Shown: piece after piece, positions 50,758-58,085 of the stretch
How the letters are laid out: each line of letters opens with the position of its first letter
Position numbering within the stretch: position 1 is the first letter of the stretch
Assembly: GCA_052116865.1 (NCBI GenBank)
Contig: JBQKKG010000002.1
Span: 1-64,000 of the forward strand
Source of the DNA: CAUPWF01 sp963515125
Lineage (GTDB): Bacteria > Bacillota > Clostridia > Lachnospirales > Lachnospiraceae
Direction: 5' to 3'
Length of the DNA: 64,000 nucleotides
The notes under the pieces: generated by a model
What the model saw: the letters and a program-made list of their open reading frames with translations, nothing else
Database searches by the model: none
What the model was told of the DNA's origin: nothing
Made by a program: the position numbers and the translations under genes

Positions 50758-51459
50758 TCATATCAATTTATATATCTCAAATTTTCGTTTTCCAATTATA
50801 TTTTTTTCAAATCTTTTCCATTCGTCATTATTAACCTTTTCATGCTTATCCATTGAAATTGCTAGAATTGTACTCGGATTTGCGATTTTTGATAATTGTT
50901 TCATCATAATGCTAATTCCTGATTCTTGTTCACCTTTCCAATCCACCAGATTACCATATGGCACATCGGTTATGATAATATCAATTTTCTTATCTATATT
51001 CTGTGGTGTAGTACAATCAGCCTCAAAAATATCAATATTAATATCATGCTTAATAACGTCTTTAATTCTTTTTGCACTTTCCAATGCCTCACTATGAGAT
51101 GCCTTATTATACAACTGCAACATCTCTTCAATTTCGTCTATTCGCTTTTGTAATCCAGCTTTTGATAGCAAATCTGTATTTTTCTTTGCATACTCTATCA
51201 TTTGTTTATCAATATCACTACCAAGGATGTCAGCAATCACTTCATTATTGCACAAGCCCAATACGGTTAGTGAATATCCACCCCCGCAACAAGGATCATA
51301 AATTGTCAAATCTCTTTTATTTTCGCAATAATAAATGCACCTTCTAAAAATCTCATTTATAAGCCTTACAGGGAAATTAGGTATTCCACGTTTTCCATAT
51401 AAAACTCTTCCACTTGAGTAATCTTCAAAATTATCATTTTCGCAAAACTTATATTCCAC
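50758..51459 (-). CDS. aviRa: AviRa-like 23S rRNA guanine methyltransferase
   Basis: 233 aa from GTG 51459, inside the end of the upstream gene. Class I methyltransferase: SAM-binding DPCCGGGYSLTVLGL, acidic SDIDKQMIEYAKKN, and catalytic DVPYG in IIITDVPYGNLVDW. The match to AviRa is strong: FPVRL.NEIF near the start, DPCCG.GY.LTVLGL, SD.D, AGL, a K.S..EA stretch and TD.PYG..W.G. AviRa of Streptomyces modifies G2535 of 23S rRNA, and EmtA in enterococci is a relative giving evernimicin resistance. With AviRb downstream (20-bp gap) it should protect the ribosome from orthosomycins. Resistance itself is inferred. Confidence 0.85.
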   Translation of the reverse strand: MEYKFCENDNFEDYSSGRVLYGKRGIPNFPVRLINEIFRRCIYYCENKRDLTIYDPCCGGGYSLTVLGLCNNEVIADILGSDIDKQMIEYAKKNTDLLSKAGLQKRIDEIEEMLQLYNKASHSEALESAKRIKDVIKHDINIDIFEADCTTPQNIDKKIDIIITDVPYGNLVDWKGEQESGISIMMKQLSKIANPSTILAISMDKHEKVNNDEWKRFEKNIIGKRKFEIYKLI

Positions 51460-51916
51460 TTTTTAACCATCCTCTGTCTATCATAATGTTTTTTACTATG
51501 TCCGCATATTCTAGGTTGCACCATACAATAGTATAGTAGCTCGTTTTCCCCACTCTTTTCAAAGCACTATACCGGTGATTCCCATCCGTTAACACCAAAT
51601 CTATTCCATCAAATTGAGCAATAAGGGGCGGCATGTCCCAACCCTGTAATTTATGCATAATTTTATCCACTTTATAATTATAATACTTTAATTCATTGTC
51701 ATCCAAAATATCTTTTTCAATTCGCACTGTTTTAATCTCCTCGAGCGGAATACAAATAGGGTTAAAATATTTCCTATCCTCTAATAGCAATCCATCTGCT
51801 AAAGCGAAATTTGGATTTGGCATATCTCCAACCTCAGCTCGCAAAAACTTCTGAACCCATTCATCTAGTTTTCCATTTTCATAATATATAAGTGCCTCAC
51901 TAAAGGTAAACTCCAT
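51449..51916 (-). CDS. ParB/Srx-fold protein, first gene of the avi-type operon
   Basis: 155 aa. The C-terminal half carries GWDMPPLIAQFDGIDLVL, then TDGNHRYSALKRVGKTSYYTIVW, the ParB-like nuclease/sulfiredoxin fold signature (DGNHR plus surrounding strands). ParB-fold proteins include CTPases, nucleases and kinases, and its enzymatic role here is not known. Its end overlaps the aviRa-like start by 11 bp, so the two are coupled and may work together, for instance as regulator or third resistance factor. Start ATG 51916; an AGAGG site lies 11 bases upstream. Confidence 0.75.
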   Translation of the reverse strand: MEFTFSEALIYYENGKLDEWVQKFLRAEVGDMPNPNFALADGLLLEDRKYFNPICIPLEEIKTVRIEKDILDDNELKYYNYKVDKIMHKLQGWDMPPLIAQFDGIDLVLTDGNHRYSALKRVGKTSYYTIVWCNLEYADIVKNIMIDRGWLKSGI

Positions 51917-52047
51917 CTATCATCAAACCTCTTTATTCAGTCAAATTTTTCATACGTATTTAGTATATCAAATTATACCAATTACTTCTACACCATTTTA
52001 TCTTATAGTTAAAGTAGCCTCAGACTTTTATTCCAAGGCTACATATT

Positions 52048-53409
52048 TTACCTCCTTAAGTTCTTATCTGTCTTCTTAATTTGCCTTTCTAACACTTCCA
52101 CACTTCCCTGTATCTGCTCCAACGTTCCAATCCGATTCTCTGAACAAATCTCATCCTTCAAATTCTCTACCCTGTAAATTGCCTTTGTCTCTATATTCCG
52201 AAATGCCTCCAGCTTATAACTATATCCACCCGGATCATCCCGAAATACTGGAGCAACTTCGCCTTTGCTTGTATTCCATCTCATCAATCGAGGAAACCAG
52301 CAAAAACCTTCTTGAACCATTTCCTTAAAAGATAATAGCAGCTGTCCCAAGGTTGAAAGAAAGCTTCGAAAAGAATTTCCAGCTGTAATACTTTCTCCTC
52401 TTTCCACTGTGTTTGCAAATTCCTCTATGTCTGGTTGAAGCGGTAAATACGACTGAATTATTTTCTTTACAACTTCCAGTAATTCCAGAAAGGAACTTTT
52501 TTGTTTTAGTTCTTCATCTGTAATTTCAAGTACCAGCTTCTTTGTTTCCAGTTGTGTGTCTAGTGATTCAACCATTTTCTTTTTATCCGTCATATCTGAT
52601 TGAATTTCTTCGTCCATTTCATCATACTGGAGTTTCAAATTGGTCAATTTCTGTCTAGCAGAAACTACGGAAGTTTCTAGAAATTGCTTTTGAGATTCCA
52701 CCTTTTGAAGATTTTGAAGTTCCTGCTGTACCTTATATTCTGCTACCGATAAATCATGATTCCTGCCCTTTTTCTTATCTCCAATCATTTCATGAATATT
52801 AAACCGAAAGCAGGATCTTGCTTCTTCTCGAAGCTTATCTTGCAGTACAACCGATAGGGTTGATGGTGTAAATACATTTCGCTTTGACACCTTTTTTGCC
52901 AACCCTTTCTTTGTACCACTCCATACTGGAACTCCTACCACATGCATATGTGGACTAGCTTCATCAAAGTGGATTACGGCATTGGCAACCTTGAAAGCTG
53001 GTAGATTCTCTCGTAATTTAGAAAGTAGATATGAATATACATTTTGCATCCACACTTTACTTTCTTCATGCTCTTCCCAAAATTGTTTATCTCCACATTG
53101 AAAGATAATTTCCACCGCCATATCCTGATCCAGTTTAGCAACATGTTCAAAATAATCTTCAATTCTTCGTTCTGGTCTTTTTTGTTTCTCGTTGTATTCT
53201 CGGACGACTTCATCAAATTCTTGTTGGTAAATATTTCTTACATCCTGATATAGATTCTCGGTTCCTTCTAGTAGTATAATATTTTCAGAACTGTAGCCAT
53301 CAGATTTGTATTTACGAAGATTATGCTTTGCCACTCCTTGTAATTTGCTCTTGCTTGTTATTGCACTTTTACCATTGCTGATATGTGCTGAATAAGAAAC
53401 GCTACCCAT
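52048..53409 (-). CDS. MobV family relaxase
   Basis: 453 aa. N-terminal Mob/Pre relaxase domain (YSAHISNGKSAITSKSKLQGVAKHNLRKYKS) with the HxDExxPHxH metal motif in IHFDEASPHMHVVGVP. The C-terminal half is coiled coil (LQKVESQKQFLETS; KKKMVESLDTQLETKK) then a helical tail. MobV relaxases nick oriT and start conjugal transfer using another element's type IV system. A candidate oriT lies 46 bp upstream of the start codon. Confidence 0.93.
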   Translation of the reverse strand: MGSVSYSAHISNGKSAITSKSKLQGVAKHNLRKYKSDGYSSENIILLEGTENLYQDVRNIYQQEFDEVVREYNEKQKRPERRIEDYFEHVAKLDQDMAVEIIFQCGDKQFWEEHEESKVWMQNVYSYLLSKLRENLPAFKVANAVIHFDEASPHMHVVGVPVWSGTKKGLAKKVSKRNVFTPSTLSVVLQDKLREEARSCFRFNIHEMIGDKKKGRNHDLSVAEYKVQQELQNLQKVESQKQFLETSVVSARQKLTNLKLQYDEMDEEIQSDMTDKKKMVESLDTQLETKKLVLEITDEELKQKSSFLELLEVVKKIIQSYLPLQPDIEEFANTVERGESITAGNSFRSFLSTLGQLLLSFKEMVQEGFCWFPRLMRWNTSKGEVAPVFRDDPGGYSYKLEAFRNIETKAIYRVENLKDEICSENRIGTLEQIQGSVEVLERQIKKTDKNLRR

Positions 53410-53454
53410 AGGTATTCTCCTCCTTTATCTGTTGTTCCTCCGGAGAAGTGCTTG

Positions 53455-53520
53455 TTATCATCTTAGCTTTGCCGAAGATGATAACCCCCTAGCAGTTTTG
53501 GCAAACCAAAACGGCGGGGG
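53455..53520. other. Candidate origin of transfer (oriT)
   Basis: Upstream of the relaxase: TTATCATCTT/AAGATGATAA (10-bp arms, 10-base loop, 53455-53484), directly followed by CCCCC, GTTTTGG/CCAAAAC hairpin, GGGGG (53485-53520), a nested stem. Structure and position fit a MobV-type oriT; no nick site is established. Confidence 0.6.
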
Positions 53521-53634
53521 CTCTCCGAGGGTTATATTGCTACCCGCAACAGTTTAACATTCTGTTTCTTTAGGATTGCAAATTCTAAACTCTTTTCAAG
53601 AATTTAGAATCCGCTTTTCCTAGAACACAAACTG

Positions 53635-54636
53635 TTAAACTCTTTTCTCCGGCATACTCCATATCCAATATTGTTTACCGTCCGACTGCTTTCTCTTATC
53701 TGCTACAATTCCCAGTTTCTTCTTTGCCGCTAGTAAGGTATTCCGTTTAATTCCCTGACTGGCTGCATCTTCTTCAATCTGATTGGAAGAAACTTCGGAT
53801 ACTATCTTGAAATACTCTGTGATAAAAGAAACAGCTATGTCAAATTTCTTTTTTCCTCTACCCTCCTGTCCACATAGTAATTCATCTACTGTTATGTCAT
53901 AGGCTCCGATACATTCAAATCCATTATCTTCTGTTAGTTCAAATCCTATGGTATCTCCTGCTGGTGCCAGACTTGATTTATCTTGTGCCATAATTCTGAT
54001 GTTTGGTTTATCTTTAAGCCTTGCTACCAGAAGAACACTTCTAGCAGTTGCTTGAATATCAATAGAGCCCAGTCCTCGATACGTTGATTTAGTGCCAGAA
54101 GCCTTATTCATATGACCGATAAGAATAATTGCACATTGATACTTGTCAGCAATTACTCCCAACCGCTTTAATACTGGTCTGATTTCATTTGCCCTGTGCA
54201 TATCTACTGTTGCCCCGATATATGCCTGTATTGGATCTAAAATGATTAGCTTTGCCTTTGTCTCAATAATTGCTTGCTCCAATCGTTCATCGCTCATGGT
54301 CAGTTCCTTTTCTGACTCATCAATGACTCGGATTTTGGAACAATCAGCTCCTGCCTGTTCTAATCTTGGCTTTATCGTGTCTTCCAGCCCGTCCTCTGCT
54401 GTCTGATAGATTACTGCCATTGGCTCATATGGAATATCATCCGTACAGGGAAGTGGCAATCCTTTACTAAGTAATGCTGCTATCTTAAGTATTAAGGTTG
54501 TCTTACCTTCTCCGGGATCTCCTTCAATGACCGTAATCTTTCCAAATGGAATATATGGATACCATAGCCAGCTGACTTCTTTGGATATCACATCCTCCAT
54601 ATGGATTAATTTTAACTCTGTCTTTGTTTCATTCAT
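53635..54636 (-). CDS. RepA-like AAA ATPase (replicative helicase/loader type)
   Basis: 333 aa. A RecA-like core (AAA_25): Walker A EGDPGEGKTTLIL, Walker B AKLIILDPIQAYIG, and IILIGHMNKASGTKSTYRGLGS. The C-terminal part is a helix-turn-helix-like segment (EVSSNQIEEDAASQGIKRNTLLAAKKKLG). Such proteins on Firmicutes ICEs and IMEs help the element replicate after excision. Start at ATG 54636 after AGGAGG. A small RNA is predicted on the opposite strand just upstream. Confidence 0.85.
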   Translation of the reverse strand: MNETKTELKLIHMEDVISKEVSWLWYPYIPFGKITVIEGDPGEGKTTLILKIAALLSKGLPLPCTDDIPYEPMAVIYQTAEDGLEDTIKPRLEQAGADCSKIRVIDESEKELTMSDERLEQAIIETKAKLIILDPIQAYIGATVDMHRANEIRPVLKRLGVIADKYQCAIILIGHMNKASGTKSTYRGLGSIDIQATARSVLLVARLKDKPNIRIMAQDKSSLAPAGDTIGFELTEDNGFECIGAYDITVDELLCGQEGRGKKKFDIAVSFITEYFKIVSEVSSNQIEEDAASQGIKRNTLLAAKKKLGIVADKRKQSDGKQYWIWSMPEKRV

Positions 54637-54672
54637 CGCTACTTCCTCCTGTTATCTGTCAAAATGTTCTGT

Positions 54673-54781
54673 TTGTCAGTAGCAGGAGCTAATGATATAA
54701 TCATACTTGTGAGATAAGATAATCGTTAGCTCTGCTACAATTATCTTTTAGTCCTGACCCTGCACGGTTAGGACTTTTTTT
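54673..54781 (+). ncRNA. Candidate antisense small RNA upstream of the RepA-like gene
   Basis: On the + strand, opposite to repA-like: TTGTCA (54673-54678), 17-bp spacer, TATAAT (54696-54701) predict a start near 54708. A strong intrinsic terminator ends it at 54781 (stem AGTCCTGACC/GGTTAGGACT, 6-base loop, seven T). The RNA would be about 75 nt. The region also holds an 18-bp imperfect inverted repeat (GTAGCAGGAGCTAATGAT/ATCGTTAGCTCTGCTAC). No protein frame is present. It resembles countertranscribed RNAs that limit replication genes. Confidence 0.65.
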
Positions 54782-54825
54782 GATTAAACTCCCTCATAGC
54801 AACCACCTCCTTCCATCGTCCGTTG

Positions 54826-55068
54826 TTACACTGCCATTTCTGCCGGTCTGAAGTATCCTGTCTCTTCCCAGACCTTTCGATCTGGGCAGTAGTAGTTAAA
54901 TTCTTTGGAATCTTCTAGTTTCAGAACATATCCGAAATTCAAAATTCCTTGTTGTAACCCTACCCTGACATACTGTGGATCTTTCCCAATCGCCTTAGCA
55001 ATCTCTGCGATTGGAACATTCCTTCCGGTAAATGGCGGAAGTTCTACTTGATAAATCTTTTCCGCCAT
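54826..55068 (-). CDS. Excisionase-like small DNA-binding protein
   Basis: 80 aa from ATG 55068, behind GGGGTGAT. It has a MerR/Xis-like helix-turn-helix (RNVPIAEIAKAIGKDPQYVRVGLQQGILNFGYVL) and a conserved NYYCPDRKVWEETGYF tail typical of small proteins on Lachnospiraceae ICEs and IMEs. It probably helps excision or regulates the element. Located between repA-like and the rightward XRE gene. Confidence 0.65.
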   Translation of the reverse strand: MAEKIYQVELPPFTGRNVPIAEIAKAIGKDPQYVRVGLQQGILNFGYVLKLEDSKEFNYYCPDRKVWEETGYFRPAEMAV

Positions 55069-55276
55069 AGATATCACCCCCTGCATTTCTTTTAGAGCAT
55101 TTCTTGCTCTGTTTATGTTGTGTATTATACAGACCTTTTAATGCTCTGTCAATAGTTTTAAATTTAATGTTTACTTTCTTATTTTAGTATGTTATATTCT
55201 TACTATAGTAACAAGATTCGAACATATGTATCAATTATTGTGAAAATGCCTGATTAAGGCAGAATGGAGGTCAATC

Positions 55277-55708
55277 ATGACTACAGGTAAAAAGATTAAG
55301 TTAATCCGTACATTTCGTGGATTAACACAAAAAGAGTTGGGAGATAAAGCAGGGATTCATGAAGTTGCTATCCGCAAATACGAATTAGGCAAGAACATCC
55401 CAAAGCCTGACCAACTAAGAAAAATTGCAGATGCACTGAATGTGAATGTTAATTCACTTGCTGAATTTGATATTCAGGCAGATGGGGATGTACTACCTTT
55501 ACTATTTGCTATTGATGAAGCGTTTGATGTGAAATTAAGAGACCTAAACGGAGAACCAGGTATCTTCTTTGAAGATAAGAGCCTTATTCAGTTCCTAAAA
55601 GACTGGCAGGCTATGAAAGAATTATTGGAATCTGGTAGTCAGACGAATGACAATTATGATATTTGGAAGACAATCAGACCAAGTGTAACTAAGGTTATAC
55701 ATGATTAG
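55277..55708 (+). CDS. XRE-family regulator of the element
   Basis: 143 aa. N-terminal helix-turn-helix (IRTFRGLTQKELGDKAGIHEVAIRKYELG) and a C-terminal helical region with AIDEAFDVKLRDLNGEP. Start ATG 55277 behind TGGAGG. It reads toward the integrase, divergent from the transfer genes, as expected for the element's master regulator. Confidence 0.88.
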   Translation: MTTGKKIKLIRTFRGLTQKELGDKAGIHEVAIRKYELGKNIPKPDQLRKIADALNVNVNSLAEFDIQADGDVLPLLFAIDEAFDVKLRDLNGEPGIFFEDKSLIQFLKDWQAMKELLESGSQTNDNYDIWKTIRPSVTKVIHD

Positions 55709-55783
55709 TAATATACATTTTTACAACGGTAATATTCTGAATTGCAGATTTTACAAATAAATATACGAAAGGAATGATTTTTA

Positions 55784-56839
55784 TTGAAACTACCAAATGG
55801 ATTCGGTACAGTATATAAACTGTCCGGAAAAAGACGAAAGCCCTATATCGTCAAAAAGACTGTGGGATGGCATTACGACAAGGAGAAAGACAAGCAGGTA
55901 CAAGATTATATCACAATTGGCTATGCTACTACTCGAGCGGAAGGCTTACAAATGCTAGCAGACTATAATAACAATCCTTATGACCTAGAAGCATCAAAAG
56001 TAGCTTTTGCAGAAGTTTATGAAAAATGGTCAACAGAAAAATATCCGACTGTATCAAAGTCGAATGTAAGTGGCTATGTTGCTGCTTATGGCTTGTGTAC
56101 TGGCTTGAACGACAAAATCTTTAAAGATTTGAAACTCATTGATTTGCAACATGTTGTTGATACTTGTGGCAAGAATTACCCCACACTAAGAAAGTTAAAG
56201 GTATTGTTCAACCAGTTATATGACTATGCTATCAAGAATGATATTTGTAACAAGAACTACTCTGAATTTGTAGATATTGTAAGGTACAAGGATCGTAACC
56301 CCAACAAATATGACCGCAATAAATTTGATAAGAAAGAAATCGATAGAATCTGGGAACAGAAAGAGGATAAGTATTATCAGATTGTACTAATGCTCATTTA
56401 TAATGGATTACGTGTTTCTGAACTTTTGGATTTAAAGAAAGGAAATGTCCATCTTAACGAACAGTATTTTGATGTAATCAGTAGCAAAACCGAGAATGGA
56501 ATCCGTAAAGTTCCAATTGCCGACAAGGTTCTCCCCTTTTATCAGTCATGGTTTGATTCTGCTCCAGAGTGCGAATATCTGCTTCATACTGAGGATAATA
56601 AGCATTTCCTCTATCGCAATTACTATGACAGTTATTTCACTCCACTCATGCAGAATTTAAACATTGAAAAGACTCCGCATTGTTGCAGACATACTTGCAT
56701 TTCCTTACTTGCAGAAGCAGGAGTTGACCAAACGATTATTAAAAAGATTGTTGGGCATTCGGGAGCCATGTCTCTGACAGAAAAAGTATATACCCACTTT
56801 GATGTGCAGGAACTGGTAAAAGCTATTAACCTAATTTAG
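55784..56839 (+). CDS. int: Tyrosine integrase of the rpsI element
   Basis: 351 aa from TTG 55784 (AAAGGA upstream). N-terminal AP2-like arm-binding domain (NGFGTVYKLSGKRRKPYIVKK), core-binding domain, and catalytic domain with Arg in YNGLRVSELLDL, His and Arg in HCCRHTCISLL, His in VGHSGAMSL and nucleophile Tyr in KVYTHFD. It recombines at the end of rpsI. It is not close to the phage integrase in the window except in catalytic motifs. Confidence 0.93.
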   Translation: MKLPNGFGTVYKLSGKRRKPYIVKKTVGWHYDKEKDKQVQDYITIGYATTRAEGLQMLADYNNNPYDLEASKVAFAEVYEKWSTEKYPTVSKSNVSGYVAAYGLCTGLNDKIFKDLKLIDLQHVVDTCGKNYPTLRKLKVLFNQLYDYAIKNDICNKNYSEFVDIVRYKDRNPNKYDRNKFDKKEIDRIWEQKEDKYYQIVLMLIYNGLRVSELLDLKKGNVHLNEQYFDVISSKTENGIRKVPIADKVLPFYQSWFDSAPECEYLLHTEDNKHFLYRNYYDSYFTPLMQNLNIEKTPHCCRHTCISLLAEAGVDQTIIKKIVGHSGAMSLTEKVYTHFDVQELVKAINLI

Positions 56840-56925
56840 ACTCATATGTAACTCGAATCGTGAAGGAGAACAAAATAATGAATAGTACTATTTCAAAAAC
56901 TTTGCCAATGAAAAAAACTCACAGC

Positions 56926-56967
56926 AAAAAAGGATGCTCTCAACACCAATTGGCATTGAAAACATCC
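56926..56967 (-). terminator. Element-borne terminator facing the rpsI operon
   Basis: On the minus strand GGATGTTTTCAATGCC, loop AATT, GGTGTTGAGAGCATCC form 16 bp with several G-U pairs, then six T. It would stop rplM-rpsI transcripts from entering the element; on the + strand the same stem has mismatches, so it is directional. Confidence 0.85.
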
Positions 56968-56976
56968 TATATTTTT

Positions 56977-57042
56977 GTTAGTTACTTGTTAGTTGTGTGT
57001 TAGTTACCGTACTAAATCCACACCTTTTCACGACATCCCACA
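56977..57042. repeat. Right arm-type repeats of the element
   Basis: GTTAGTTAC, GTTAGTTGT, GTTAGTTAC start at 56977, 56988 and 56999, exactly 11 bp apart, then CACGACATCCCACA at 57029. The 11-bp phasing places them on one face of the helix, as expected for integrase arm sites. Confidence 0.65.
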
Positions 57043-57096
57043 ACTTCAAGAAGCCAGTAAATATGCGGTTTTGCACGATTCCATATACGGCACAGA

Positions 57097-57489
57097 CTAT
57101 CTCTTTGAAAACTGTGGTGCTCTACGAGCTGCTTTAAGACCGTATTTCTTACGTTCTTTCATACGTGGATCACGTGTTAAATATCCAGCCTTTTTAAGTG
57201 TTGGTCTGTACTCTGAATCTGCTTGAAGTAATGCTCTAGCGATACCGTGACGGATAGCTCCAGCTTGTCCTGTGTATCCACCTCCGTGAACATTTACAAT
57301 AACATCAAACTTATCAAGTGTCTCTGTAGCAACCAATGGTTGACGTACAACAACTTTTAATGTTTCAAGTCCAAGATATTGATCAATATCTCTTTTATTT
57401 ATAGTAATGTTACCTGTTCCAGGTACTAAATATACTCTTGCAATAGATTTTTTTCTTCTTCCTGTTCCGTAGAATTTTGCTTTAGCCAC
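57097..57489 (-). CDS. rpsI: 30S ribosomal protein S9
   Basis: 130 aa, full length. FYGTGRRKKSIARVYL at the start, VHGGGYTGQAGAIRHGIARAL in the middle, and the conserved C-terminal tail TRDPRMKERKKYGLKAARR ending QFSKR. Integration of the element next to it has preserved the last codons and the stop. Transcribed with rplM. Confidence 0.98.
   Translation of the reverse strand: MAKAKFYGTGRRKKSIARVYLVPGTGNITINKRDIDQYLGLETLKVVVRQPLVATETLDKFDVIVNVHGGGYTGQAGAIRHGIARALLQADSEYRPTLKKAGYLTRDPRMKERKKYGLKAARRAPQFSKR
57098..57115. repeat. Right attachment site, within rpsI
   Basis: TATCTCTTTGAAAACTGT, the complement of the final codons and stop of rpsI; matches the left site at 48697-48714 in 16 of 18 positions. 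Confidence 0.8.
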
Positions 57490-57515
57490 TGTAATTTCCT
57501 CCTTTCAACCTCTCT

Positions 57516-57944
57516 CTAAAATGTTAATACTTCTGGTTTTTGAGCTTGTTGTTCATGCTCTGGTCCAGCGTATACGTGAAGTTTCTTAATCATTGATCTT
57601 CCCAAAGGTCCTTTTGGAAGCATTCCTTTTACAGCAAGTTCAATTACCATTTCTGGTTTCTTAGCCATCATTTCTCTTAATGTAGTTTCTTTCATTCCAC
57701 CTACATAATCTGAGTGATGATAGTAAATTTTTTGATCTAATTTCTTTCCTGTTACTTCAATTTTATCAGCATTTACAACTACAACATAATCACCTGTATC
57801 AATGTGTGGTGTAAAAACCGGTTTATTTTTTCCTCTTAATACTTTAGCAATTTCTGATGATAGACGACCTAATGTACATCCAGCAGCATCAACTACGTAC
57901 CATTTTCTTTCAATCTTCTCTGGACTAGCCATATAAGTTTTCAT
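57516..57944 (-). CDS. rplM: 50S ribosomal protein L13
   Basis: 142 aa, standard. Signatures: KWYVVDAAGCTLGRLSSEIAKVLRGK, DYVVVVNADKI and the MLPKGPLGRSMIKKLHVYAG block. First gene of the rplM-rpsI operon, with a leader hairpin and consensus promoter upstream. Confidence 0.98.
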   Translation of the reverse strand: MKTYMASPEKIERKWYVVDAAGCTLGRLSSEIAKVLRGKNKPVFTPHIDTGDYVVVVNADKIEVTGKKLDQKIYYHHSDYVGGMKETTLREMMAKKPEMVIELAVKGMLPKGPLGRSMIKKLHVYAGPEHEQQAQKPEVLTF

Positions 57945-57987
57945 GGGTTTACCTCCTATGATAATCTCTTTGTTATTTTATGAAAAT

Positions 57988-58070
57988 CAATTCACTCCGG
58001 GGCATTGGTGCAAATTGTTTCTTCTCTTGTCATACCGATATATTATATTATAATGGTCTACTTGTGTCAA
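57988..58070 (-). promoter_or_regulatory. rplM promoter and leader hairpin (L13-leader-like)
   Basis: Leftward TTGACA (58070-58065), 17-bp spacer, TATAAT (58047-58042). In the transcript CAATTTGCACC and GGAGTGAATTG (58017-57988) can pair nearly throughout around an AATGCCCC loop. Position and size suit the L13 leader, by which ribosomal protein L13 is thought to control its own operon, but I did not match it to a model. Confidence 0.5.
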
Positions 58071-58085
58071 CCATTTTGTGCATTT

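Larger units (their letters stand above)
48697..57108. mobile_element. Integrative mobilizable element in the 3' end of rpsI, carrying aviRa/aviRb-type genes
   Basis: 8.4 kb bounded by the shared core TATCTCTTTGA, which is the end of rpsI on the right. Modules: integrase (55784), XRE regulator (55277), excisionase-like protein (54826), RepA-like ATPase (53635), candidate oriT and MobV relaxase (52048), and cargo (ParB-fold protein, AviRa, AviRb, DUF1016 nuclease). No type IV secretion genes, so it needs a helper for transfer. The element rebuilds the rpsI stop codon and provides a terminator facing the ribosomal operon. Confidence 0.88.

Noticed and set aside
56878..57003. 41-aa + strand frame with an AAGGAG site after the integrase
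   Set aside because: It spans the element's terminator hairpin and the phased arm repeats, so the sequence is constrained by those; no protein features.
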